6,133 nucleotides of DNA from Actinomycetes bacterium (GTDB taxonomy: Bacteria; Actinomycetota; Acidimicrobiia; Acidimicrobiales; UBA8190), in assembly GCA_021779775.1 (NCBI GenBank), contig JAJYAB010000086.1:1-6133 (forward strand). The letters are read 5' to 3'. Position numbers and translations under genes: made by a program. A model generated the notes under the pieces. That model searched no databases and was not told the DNA's origin. It worked only from the letters and a program-made list of their open reading frames with translations. Shown here one piece after another: positions 1 through 5,657 of this stretch (the stretch's first letter is position 1; each line of letters starts with the position of its first letter).

Positions 1-11
1 CCCAGTCATGC

Positions 12-46
12 GCAAACGTCAGATCGATCTTCGTCTCCGCGTTTGC
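12..46. repeat. Inverted repeat enclosing a 10-bp palindrome at the window's left edge
   Basis: GCAAACG (12-18) is repeated in inverted orientation as CGTTTGC (40-46), with 21 bases between. The spacer holds the perfect palindrome AGATCGATCT (21-30). The element lies about 115 bp upstream of the fluoride operon's first start codon. It could be an operator, or a hairpin at the end of a gene that lies to the left. No reading frame here looks coding. The repeats are visible; any role is inference. Confidence 0.35.
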
Positions 47-104
47 CATCACCCGCGCACAAACCTCTCGACCCGCTCCCGCACGCTCGCCACATGCACC
101 GGAA

Positions 105-157
105 GGCTCATGGCTCCCACCCGAATCCTGCCCGACGCCGGGCATCGATGAAGGAGG
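105..157 (+). promoter_or_regulatory. Leader hairpin and ribosome binding site of the fluoride operon
   Basis: A perfect 6-bp stem with a 4-base loop (TGCCCG-ACGC-CGGGCA, 129-144) is followed by GATG (147-150) and the strong Shine-Dalgarno AAGGAGG (151-157), 5 bases before the ATG at 163. Upstream, CTCC (114-117) can pair with GGAG (153-156) inside the Shine-Dalgarno. That would enclose the hairpin and could hide the ribosome site. ATGG at 110-113 plus a hairpin followed by GATG loosely recalls the fluoride (crcB) riboswitch. However, the pseudoknot pairing of that family is not convincing here, so this is only a possible degenerate or unrelated regulatory leader. Confidence 0.3.
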
Positions 158-162
158 ATCTC

Positions 163-684
163 ATGGCATCGGCCAGTGACGACGGCCCACGTATCCCGCT
201 CGACCCCGACGTGGACCTTGGCCCGGGCGATGGGCTCCACCCGTTGGCTCGCGGCCGGCGAGCACGCCAGGTCCAAGCGGTCATCGTCGTCGCCCTCGGG
301 TGCGGCGGGGTCCTGGGCGCCGTCAGCCGCTACGCGCTCTCCCTGGCCGTTCCGACCGAGACTGGCCGGTTCCCCTGGGGCACCTTTCTCGTCAACGTCT
401 CGGGGAGCGCCGTCCTCGGGTTCATCCTTATCCTGGTGATCGAGCAGTTCCCCCGCGGACGCCTGGCCCGACCCGTCATCGGTACCGGGTTCATCGGGGC
501 GTACACGACGTTCTCGACCTTCATGGTGGAGGCGGTCCTCCTGATCCGTGACGGCCGTCCGTGGGATGCGATTGCCTACCTTGCCGGCAGCGTCGCCGCC
601 GGCCTGCTGGCAGTGTGGATCGGCATGACGAGCGCTCGGCTCGTGCTGCGGGCCGAACGATGGCTGCAGGAGGAGCTCTGGTGA
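163..684 (+). CDS. crcB: Fluoride channel FluC/CrcB, first copy
   Basis: Small membrane channel of the FluC (CrcB) family, which expels fluoride from the cytoplasm as a dual-topology dimer. The 173-aa product has the family signatures: a TM1 G-A-x-x-R-Y type motif (R56, Y57), the TM2 motif WGTFLVNVSGS with the conserved Asn (N78), and the TM3 break motif TTFSTF at 115-120, whose Phe residues line the fluoride path. Four hydrophobic segments are visible at about 38-58, 72-94, 104-128 and 136-158. The ATG at 163 is chosen because AAGGAGG lies 5 bases before it; the frame stays open to a TTG at 43, but that stretch is unlike FluC. A polar N-terminal extension of about 36 residues precedes TM1, longer than usual. 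The stop overlaps the next gene's GTG, so the two are translationally coupled. Confidence 0.93.
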   Translation: MASASDDGPRIPLDPDVDLGPGDGLHPLARGRRARQVQAVIVVALGCGGVLGAVSRYALSLAVPTETGRFPWGTFLVNVSGSAVLGFILILVIEQFPRGRLARPVIGTGFIGAYTTFSTFMVEAVLLIRDGRPWDAIAYLAGSVAAGLLAVWIGMTSARLVLRAERWLQEELW

Positions 685-1019
685 GAACGACGACGCATTC
701 CCAGTTCGCCGGCCGGCCCGCCAAGCGGCTGACGTTCCTGATAGGCGTGCACGACCACGTTCGCCACAACAGCCTCGAGATGGAGCTGCTAAAACGCGCT
801 CGGAAAGCGAAGCTCGCCGGGGCCACCGTATTCGAAGGCGACGAGGGATACGGGGCCTCGGGACACGTGCACCGTACGCACCTGCTGTCCGACGACCGTC
901 CCCTCGCTCTCGTCATCATCGACCGGCCCGACAGGATCGACGAGTTCCTCGAAGCGGTATCCCACCTACTCGACGGCGTGCTCGTCACCGTCGAGGAGAT
1001 AGAGATCCTCGACCTGTGA
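681..1019 (+). CDS. DUF190 family protein (PII-like fold)
   Basis: A 112-aa soluble protein matching DUF190 (PF02641), a family with a ferredoxin-like, PII-related fold that is often encoded beside crcB. The diagnostic part is residues 45-68, where LAGATVFEGDEGYG is followed by a His-containing segment (H62, H64, H67). Next come a beta strand with an Asp (LALVIIDRPDRIDEFL, about 75-90) and the C-terminal strand VLVTVEEIEIL. GTG at 681 is preferred: AGGAGGAG lies 5 bases upstream, it overlaps the crcB stop as GTGA, and homology begins just after it; the frame opens further upstream inside crcB without resemblance to the family. The molecular function is not established. By analogy with PII proteins and by its place between two channel genes, it may bind a small ligand and regulate the channels, which is inference. 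Confidence 0.88.
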   Translation: MRTTTHSQFAGRPAKRLTFLIGVHDHVRHNSLEMELLKRARKAKLAGATVFEGDEGYGASGHVHRTHLLSDDRPLALVIIDRPDRIDEFLEAVSHLLDGVLVTVEEIEILDL

Positions 1020-1036
1020 GACCGAGTGCATCGGTG

Positions 1037-1069
1037 TCATGACGCTCAGCCTCTCATGACGCTCAGCCT
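1037..1069 (+). repeat. 17-bp-period tandem duplication over the second crcB start
   Basis: The 16-base unit TCATGACGCTCAGCCT occurs at 1037-1052 and again, identically, at 1054-1069, separated by one C. The second copy carries the ATG of the downstream crcB gene (1056). The first carries an ATG at 1039 that opens a six-codon frame MTLSLS ending in a TGA (1057-1059), which overlaps the real start as ATGA. The mini-frame repeats the first residues of the channel. Because the period is not a multiple of three, the duplication put the upstream ATG out of frame. No clear Shine-Dalgarno precedes either ATG. Confidence 0.85.
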
Positions 1070-1433
1070 TTTTCTCGTCGTCGCTGTGGGCGGGCTCGTG
1101 GGCGCGCCCGCCCGCTACCTGCTCGATCGGGCCATCACCGGCCGGATCGAATCCGACCTGCCCTGGGGGACCTTCGTCGTCAACGTCACGGGATCGCTCC
1201 TGCTCGGCCTGCTGACCGGGCTGGCCCTCGCCGGTCGTCTACCGCCAGTCGGCAAGGCGCTCCTCGGCGTCGGGTTCTGCGGTGCGTACACCACGTTCTC
1301 GACGTTCACGTTCGAGACGATCAGACTGCTCGAAGAGGGGCGCATCCTCGAAGCGGCCGGCACCGTGGCTGCCAGCGTCGCCATCGGCCTGGGGGCCGCG
1401 GCCGGCGGACTGGCCATCGGCCTCGCCTTCTGA
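1056..1433 (+). CDS. crcB: Fluoride channel FluC/CrcB, second copy
   Basis: A second FluC family subunit, 125 aa, a typical length for the family. It has TM1 with GGLVGAPARY (R20, Y21), TM2 with WGTFVVNVTGS (N43), TM3 with GFCGAYTTFSTF (TTFSTF at 79-84), and a final very hydrophobic TM4 at about 100-123. It lacks the polar N-terminal extension of the first copy and diverges from it outside the motifs. Paired fluC genes in other bacteria can encode heterodimers, so the two may assemble together; this is inferred from co-location. ATG 1056 is chosen because the protein then begins right before TM1. A GTG at 1026 is in frame but adds unlike residues. The gene lies 36 bp after the DUF190 stop with no strong ribosome site, so reinitiation or coupling through the duplicated mini-frame is possible. 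Confidence 0.92.
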   Translation: MTLSLFLVVAVGGLVGAPARYLLDRAITGRIESDLPWGTFVVNVTGSLLLGLLTGLALAGRLPPVGKALLGVGFCGAYTTFSTFTFETIRLLEEGRILEAAGTVAASVAIGLGAAAGGLAIGLAF

Positions 1434-1592
1434 GACCAGGCTGCACGGTGGCGTCCTCGGAACCGAGAAGAACGCGACTGCCCCGTCGACCGCATGGAGG
1501 CCGCCTTCGACGATGCGTGGGCGGTGGACCGGGGACCCCGGGCGGACCAGGGACCCCGGGTGCACTGGGTGGCGAAAGCCCGCCGGGTCGCC
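1434..1592. other. Convergent intergenic region with GC-rich repeats
   Basis: This stretch separates the ends of the fluoride operon (+) and the SGNH hydrolase gene (-). No frame resembles a protein. It contains two copies of GGGACCCCGGG (1532-1542 and 1550-1560). The first lies inside a near-palindrome CCGGGG-A-CCCCGG (1529-1541). A weak stem pairs GGCGA (1571-1575) with TCGCC (1588-1592), directly after the hydrolase stop. These may act as transcription end signals for the converging units, but none has a U-tract. Confidence 0.4.
1571..1592 (-). terminator. Weak candidate terminator hairpin after the SGNH gene
   Basis: GGCGA and TCGCC pair across a 12-base GC-rich interior that can form three further pairs (CCC with GGG). 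The hairpin begins immediately after the stop codon of the SGNH gene. There is no T-run, so it would be at best a non-canonical terminator of the kind proposed for actinobacteria. Confidence 0.22.
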
Positions 1593-3068
1593 TCATCCCC
1601 CGCCGGCGGGAGAGGTGCTCGCAGTCGTCGCAGCGGGTCTGCTGGTCGGCGGCGGTGGCGTCGGCGCGCCCGTCGGGCCGACACAGCCTGGGGTCGGTGT
1701 CACGGGGACGAGGAGAGGGACCGCTGGCGCTGGGGGGACCTCGAGCAGCGTGGTGGCGACCGAGTCGCCTAGGGCCGTCTGACCGGCCGGCCCAGGGTGG
1801 AGGTCATCCCCCGAGCTGAACGGAGGGAACATGCTCGTCGGGGAGCATGCGCCGTTGTAGGCGTCACGCACCACCGAAGCGAAGTCGAGCACGCCGTCAA
1901 AGGTGTGCGACGTGCGGATCCAGTGGTTGACCTGTTCACGGTAGGCCTCCATGGTCGGGGTCCAGGGCCGCCCGTCGACGTCGCTTCCGGCCCGAGGGAG
2001 CAAGGTCACACCAATGATCTTCAGGGATGCCTGGTGCGCCGTGGTGATCGCCTGTTGCATGCCGGAGATCACCTGGGTGGCGGTCGCACCGAACCATAGG
2101 TCGTTGGTCCCGAGGAAAAGCACTATCTCTGACACCCCAGGCTGGCTGAGCGCGTCGGGCACCAACCGGTCCAATCCAGCCGGCCCGCCGCCACGGCTCG
2201 CGAAGTTGTCGGGCAGGGCAAGCAGCGTGTTGCCGCTGATCGCCTCGTTCACCACCGCCCTGCGCTCGTCGGGCGGAAGGAGTGCGATGCGCTCTTCGAG
2301 CAGGTCGGTCCAGCGCAGCGGCGTGTGATAGCCGGCGCTGATGGAGTCCCCGACTACGACGACGCTTCCCCGGGCCGCCGAGCTCAGCACGTCGACGGCA
2401 TCCACCCAGCGTGGCGACGAATCGCCGAACGGGAACGCCGCGGCGTCAGCGGCACTTGCGACGTCTCCCCCACCGTTTGGGGTGAAGTAGGAGACGCTGG
2501 GACCGCCTGGGCGAGACGGGTTCGTGCTCACGAGGTCCCTCCCCGAGACAAAGACCGACACGGCCAGCGTCTGCATGGCGTGCACGGTCATCTCGGCGGG
2601 ATCGCTCGTCACGACCCCGCCGACAGGGATCGTGGCCCCTGGGGCTCCCCCGAAGGTGACCGGTAGCATCGTGCCGGGCACGATGGCCGCGCCGCCCGCG
2701 TCGAGGGCCACCGTCACGGCGCCGACAGCGAGGGGGGCGTTGCCGAACACGTTGGAGATCCGGATGCGAAGTGCCGTCCCCCCGACGCCGACGCGCGCCA
2801 GCTCCCGGACAGTGGTGTCGCTCGCTTCACCGAAGCCCCACGCCATCGCGGAGCCCCACGCCACCCGCCAGGTCGCGCTCTGGGGAGCGTCGGGCGTCGG
2901 GCCGAGCGTGGAAGTAGTTGTGGGAAGCCTCCTGGACAGATGGTGCGGAGGGGCGGCGCCATTCGTGCGCAACGACACGACGAGCGTGACCAAGGCGACA
3001 ACGAGGAGCCCGGCGACCAAACCCAGCAGGCGCCGGTGCACGAGTCGACGACCATGTGCTCCCCGCAC
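1593..3068 (-). CDS. Membrane-anchored SGNH/GDSL-family hydrolase
   Basis: Extracytoplasmic esterase or lipase-type enzyme of the SGNH superfamily; the substrate cannot be told from sequence. The 491-aa product starts with basic residues and one hydrophobic segment at about 14-33, a signal anchor. An N-terminal beta-rich domain follows (about 64-230, with LRIRISNVFGNAPL), as in actinobacterial SGNH hydrolases. The catalytic domain has VVVVGDSISAG (nucleophile S242), the block II Gly (G279), GTND (N322) and DDLH (D421, H424), so all four blocks are intact. From about 443 the tail is Pro/Thr/Ala-rich, suggesting a flexible wall-spanning or glycosylated region. GTG 3066-3068 is chosen because GGAGG (3078-3082) lies 9 bases upstream; a GTG at 3087-3089 is in frame, adds 7 residues and has no ribosome site. 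It lies 50 bp after the NlpC/P60 gene and is probably co-transcribed with it. Confidence 0.88.
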   Translation of the reverse strand: MRGAHGRRLVHRRLLGLVAGLLVVALVTLVVSLRTNGAAPPHHLSRRLPTTTSTLGPTPDAPQSATWRVAWGSAMAWGFGEASDTTVRELARVGVGGTALRIRISNVFGNAPLAVGAVTVALDAGGAAIVPGTMLPVTFGGAPGATIPVGGVVTSDPAEMTVHAMQTLAVSVFVSGRDLVSTNPSRPGGPSVSYFTPNGGGDVASAADAAAFPFGDSSPRWVDAVDVLSSAARGSVVVVGDSISAGYHTPLRWTDLLEERIALLPPDERRAVVNEAISGNTLLALPDNFASRGGGPAGLDRLVPDALSQPGVSEIVLFLGTNDLWFGATATQVISGMQQAITTAHQASLKIIGVTLLPRAGSDVDGRPWTPTMEAYREQVNHWIRTSHTFDGVLDFASVVRDAYNGACSPTSMFPPFSSGDDLHPGPAGQTALGDSVATTLLEVPPAPAVPLLVPVTPTPGCVGPTGAPTPPPPTSRPAATTASTSPAGGG

Positions 3069-3118
3069 AGCTCTCTTCCTCCCGCCCACTTGGCAGCGCC
3101 CGGGAAACGTCGAACAGA

Positions 3119-4288
3119 CTAGGGTCGTCCTGCGCCGACGAGCCCGTTGTTCCAGATCGGTTGGACACGGACCGTCTGACCGGTTTCCGGTGCAGTGACG
3201 ACATCGTCATTGCCGACGTAGATGGCAACGTGTTGGATTGTGCTGGTTCCGTCGTTCCAGAAGAGCAGATCCCCAGGCTGTATCTGATCGAGGGGTACGT
3301 GCAGGATCGCCGCGTACTGGTCGGCCGCTACCCTCGGAATACTGACGCCGGCCTGGGCCCAAGACCACTGGGTCAGACCCGAGCAGTCGAAGCCCGCTCC
3401 GGGGCTCTCGCCCCCCCACTGGTAGGGGGTACCGACCTGGCTTTCAGCCGCCTGCACCGCCCTCGCCGCGCCCCCTGCAGACGGTAAGGGGCCCGCCGGT
3501 ATCCCCACTGGAGGGTTGATCTCCACCGTGCCGCCGACGGCAAGAGCCACCCGTGTCGCCTGAGCCGCCTGTGCGGCTTGGGCTTGCTCGGCTTGGAGAC
3601 GGGCAAGAAAGGCGGCGTGCTGGGCCTGTTGTTCCGCCTGCTGTTGCTGTTGGACGAGGACGGCGATCTGGCCGTTCATCTTGTCGAGCTCGGCTTGCTG
3701 TGACGCTTGCGCCTGCCGTGCGGCCTGTTGGGCGGCGGCGGCCTGCCCGACTGCTGCCTGCGCCTGGCTACGCATGGCACGGAGTTGCTGTTGCTGGGAG
3801 ACGAGGGACGCTTGGGCTGTGCGGTAGCTGTCAAGGGCATCGCTCAGGTTCCCGCTGGCGACCGACTGGTACTCCTGGACGACCTCGGACTTCGCCGCGT
3901 TGGACGAGAACAGGGTGTCGATCCCGGTGCTGGTGCTGCCGGTGATGTACGCGTTCAACGCGATCTGACGCAGCCTCGCCTTCGCTGCGGTCACGTCGTG
4001 CTCGGTGTACGCGATGGCCGTATCGGACTGGGCGATCTGCGTGTCGAGCTGCGCCAGGTGCTGCTCGGCCAGGCCGTACTCAGTTCCGGTCCGGTCGAGT
4101 TGCGCCCCGTCTGCCTGGAGCTGGGCGCTGATCTGCGCCGCTTGCGCTCGGGCGCCTGCCAGCGGGTCGGCGCTAGCCGCCTGGGCCAGCGCCAGCACCC
4201 CGATACAAGCGAAGGTCGACGCGACGGCGGCGGTGACAAGTCTGCGAGCACGGAATGGCGACAGAACGGTGCAGGTGGCTCGGGGCAC
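3119..4288 (-). CDS. Secreted NlpC/P60 peptidoglycan endopeptidase with coiled coil
   Basis: Cell-wall hydrolase predicted to cleave stem peptides of peptidoglycan, 389 aa. Residues 1-40 form a signal peptide (RARR, then a hydrophobic core, with cleavage after ASA before DPLAGA). Residues 41 to about 245 form a long Gln/Ala-rich coiled coil like those of RipA/RipC and CwlO-type enzymes, which holds the enzyme inactive or docks it on a partner. A Pro/Gly linker follows. Residues about 275-389 are the NlpC/P60 domain: GTPYQWGG, FDCSGL with nucleophile C302, PGDLLFW, QHVAIYVG with H353, and a probable third residue E368. GTG 4286-4288 is chosen because AAGGAGA lies 9 bases upstream and the signal peptide follows at once. 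The frame is open back to 4603, but that part reads through the neighbouring pseudogene in the wrong frame. It is the first gene of a pair with the SGNH hydrolase. Confidence 0.9.
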   Translation of the reverse strand: MPRATCTVLSPFRARRLVTAAVASTFACIGVLALAQAASADPLAGARAQAAQISAQLQADGAQLDRTGTEYGLAEQHLAQLDTQIAQSDTAIAYTEHDVTAAKARLRQIALNAYITGSTSTGIDTLFSSNAAKSEVVQEYQSVASGNLSDALDSYRTAQASLVSQQQQLRAMRSQAQAAVGQAAAAQQAARQAQASQQAELDKMNGQIAVLVQQQQQAEQQAQHAAFLARLQAEQAQAAQAAQATRVALAVGGTVEINPPVGIPAGPLPSAGGAARAVQAAESQVGTPYQWGGESPGAGFDCSGLTQWSWAQAGVSIPRVAADQYAAILHVPLDQIQPGDLLFWNDGTSTIQHVAIYVGNDDVVTAPETGQTVRVQPIWNNGLVGAGRP

Positions 4289-4342
4289 GAAGGATGCTCT
4301 CCTTGTCGAAGACGATGGGTCGGCGGATGCCCGAGGGCTGGC

Positions 4343-4383
4343 CCAGGCAGCTGCCTGGATGACACGTGACCACCACGTGGTGG
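4343..4383. promoter_or_regulatory. Cluster of three perfect palindromes upstream of the NlpC/P60 gene
   Basis: Within 41 bp lie CCAGGCAGCTGCCTGG (4343-4358, 16-bp perfect palindrome), CACGTG (4363-4368) and CCACCACGTGGTGG (4370-4383, 14-bp perfect palindrome whose core is again CACGTG). The two CACGTG cores are 11 bp apart, one helical turn. The cluster lies 55-95 bp upstream of the GTG start of the NlpC/P60 gene, where a promoter or operator is expected. Binding by a dimeric repressor or activator is the simple reading; which protein is unknown. No clear -10/-35 pair was recognised. Confidence 0.55.
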
Positions 4384-4473
4384 GACGCGGCCCTGGCGGA
4401 GTCAGAATGGGCCGGTCCGGGCCACCACGACGTCCGGGGCATGACGATACGCCAACGGGATCGGATCTCTCCA

Positions 4474-4788
4474 TCAGGCGACAGTTCGCTTCATGAAAAC
4501 CGTGTGGTCGGCTGCCTCGACGGGGAGACCCCGGTGTCGCCAACCAGGGACGCCGTCGGCGAGTACTGGAGCCGCGGTGTCCACTGGCGCGCAGGAAGCG
4601 CACTGCTTCAGGGCATAGATGCCGAACGGGCCACGACAGTAGGCGACGACCTCGACATCCGAGGGCAGTTGTCCCAGGCGCTCGGCTTGGACAGGCAGGT
4701 CGAGGAGCTGCAGCCCACTGCCGATCGCCTGGCCGACCAGGGCGAACTGCTCGGAGAGCGCCCGTTTCACTGCCGACGGCGCAGCCAT
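4474..4788 (-). pseudogene. Decayed ArsR-rhodanese fusion regulator
   Basis: Remnant of a family in which an ArsR winged-helix domain is fused to a C-terminal rhodanese domain. From the ATG at 4786-4788 the product reads like the usual ArsR start (KRALSEQFALVGQAIGSG, then LQLLDL). It then jumps within a few residues to the late rhodanese part (ERLGQLPSDVEVVAYCRG, active-site Cys codon 4636-4638). The DNA-binding helices and the first half of the rhodanese domain are missing, roughly 120-130 residues by comparison with family members. After IYAL the homologous sequence shifts frame: EAVRFLRASGHR is read in another frame at 4609-4574. It then returns to the first frame (ADGVPGWRHRGLPVEA from 4560). 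One base lost and one gained explains this. The frame is open through to the TGA at 4474, but the product cannot be a working regulator. No ribosome site is seen. Confidence 0.72.
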
Positions 4789-5184
4789 CTGGCTGATAGT
4801 ACGGCCCGTGCAGGAACTACTTGGTGGATGGTCGTCGTCGCGTCGACGAGCTCGACGATCACCTGATTTTGCCAACGCGGTGGGCTCCTTCTCCAGACCG
4901 ATGCGCATCAACCTGCTTGCCATGCTGGACAGGAGCGGAATCGCTCGTGCCCTCGGCATCGACAGCGCCGCTCGGATTGCCCCATCCGTCCAGGGCGAAC
5001 GGGTGGCTTGTACGTCCGTGCGAGGCACGTCGGAGGAAGCTGACGCAGGACATGGCCCACGCCCTGCGTGACTGTCGCAGGGACGCGTCGACCGCGAATC
5101 GGTGGCCGCTCCTGAGCAGGGTGACACTGCGAGTGGATGCACCCGTCCGTGCTCAACACCCGTGCAGCCGGAAGGTGGGCTGGG
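4789..5184. other. About 400 bp without a convincing gene
   Basis: Several frames are open on both strands but none has a ribosome site or resembles a known protein. Two short stretches look coding-like. One is - strand 4862-4767, reading VIVELVDATTTIHQ before a stop. The other is + strand about 4867-5071, reading MRINLLAMLDRSGIARALG before a TGA. Both may be debris of older genes, in keeping with the pseudogene next to them. A hairpin lies at 5062-5082. Confidence 0.45.
5062..5082. terminator. Hairpin downstream of the small-gene pair, possible terminator
   Basis: CCCTGCG (5062-5068) and CGCAGGG (5076-5082) form a perfect 7-bp stem with a 7-base loop. It lies about 100 bp beyond the stop of the 68-aa gene in that gene's direction of reading. 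There is no T-run on either strand, so termination is only a possibility. Confidence 0.28.
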
Positions 5185-5391
5185 TCAGCGGCGTCGGGGA
5201 CCCAGACCTGCAGCGCGGACGAACTTGTTGATCTGGCGGTTCCCGGTCCGGTAGATGACCCGGCGCGCCTGGCGCTCCAGTTCGCCTTCACCACCACCAG
5301 CAAGCCCCGCTCGCTTATAGCCGTGCTCGAAGGCCTCGACGTTCCCGAGGTCGCGGGCGAAGCGGTAGAGCTGTGACCTCGTCGTGCTCAC
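5185..5391 (-). CDS. Small basic protein of unknown function (68 aa)
   Basis: No family is assigned. The protein is strongly basic, with SQLYRFARDLGNVEAFEHG near the N-terminus and a C-terminal RQARRVIYRTGNRQINKFVRAAGL segment that could form an amphipathic, positively charged helix; a Gly-rich linker (AGGGEGE) joins the two. From memory, short basic proteins with a similar R-x-LG-x-VEA start occur in other actinobacteria, but I cannot verify this. The start is GTG 5389-5391, overlapping the preceding gene's stop as GTGA, with AAGGAGGAGG a few bases upstream. Third codon positions are almost all G or C. Coupling to the acidic gene before it suggests joint action. A + strand frame opposite it is also open, but has no ribosome site. 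Confidence 0.68.
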   Translation of the reverse strand: MSTTRSQLYRFARDLGNVEAFEHGYKRAGLAGGGEGELERQARRVIYRTGNRQINKFVRAAGLGPRRR

Positions 5392-5657
5392 GAGGGCACC
5401 TCCTCCTTGGCGCGGCGGTCGGCCAGGATCACACGCTCTACGATCTTCCGCAGGTCGTCGGCATCCTCGGTCGCCTCCATGCGTGCCAGTTCCGCAGGCG
5501 GTACCGGTGCGCAGCCCATGCCGGCGTCCTCGTGGTTCCGGCGCCAGGCCATCCAGTCCTCCCCGTCGGGATCCCCGCCGTCCTCCTCGACGGCGTTGAT
5601 GAACGCCACCAATTCCACTACGCCCTCGGGCGTGACGTCATACTCGATGACCAGCAC
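5388..5657 (-). CDS. Small acidic protein of unknown function (about 89 aa)
   Basis: Not recognised. The product starts with a hydrophobic beta-like stretch and continues VTPEGVVELVAFINAVEEDGG. A very acidic middle follows (DPDGEDWMAW), then a charged C-terminal helix (DDLRKIVERVILADRRAKEE). It has no signal peptide or membrane segment, so it is likely cytoplasmic. GTG 5655-5657 is preferred because AGAGG (5664-5668) lies 6 bases upstream. The frame remains open to an ATG at 5756, but the extra 33 residues look like promoter DNA rather than protein, and a TTG lies at 5661-5663. The stop overlaps the GTG of the basic 68-aa gene by 4 bp, so the pair is translationally coupled. An inverted repeat (5686-5698) lies just upstream. 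Confidence 0.62.
   Translation of the reverse strand: MLVIEYDVTPEGVVELVAFINAVEEDGGDPDGEDWMAWRRNHEDAGMGCAPVPPAELARMEATEDADDLRKIVERVILADRRAKEEVPS

Noticed and set aside
43..162. TTG start at 43 giving a 213-aa FluC
   Set aside because: The extra 40 residues are Pro/His/Arg-rich with no likeness to the family, whereas ATG 163 has a well-placed AAGGAGG.
1797..3198. Several long + strand frames across the SGNH gene
   Set aside because: They are shadows of the - strand gene, which has all four catalytic SGNH blocks in one frame.
4289..4620. A c-di-AMP (ydaO-type) riboswitch upstream of the NlpC/P60 gene, common in actinobacteria
   Set aside because: The hallmark GGGGGACCC and GGGGTGAA type elements and the closing motif are absent from the - strand leader.
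4767..4862. - strand 31-codon frame starting VIVELVDATTTIHQ
   Set aside because: No ribosome site; codon bias fades after about 13 codons and the frame overlaps the pseudogene start. Kept only as possible gene debris.
4902..5071. + strand frame reading MRINLLAMLDRSGIARALG with fairly high G/C at third positions
   Set aside because: No ribosome site, no recognised family, and it ends quickly. It may be a relic or a chance open frame in GC-rich DNA.
5137..5376. + strand frame of 79 codons opposite the 68-aa gene
   Set aside because: It is antisense to a gene with a strong ribosome site and 4-bp coupling, and it has no ribosome site of its own.
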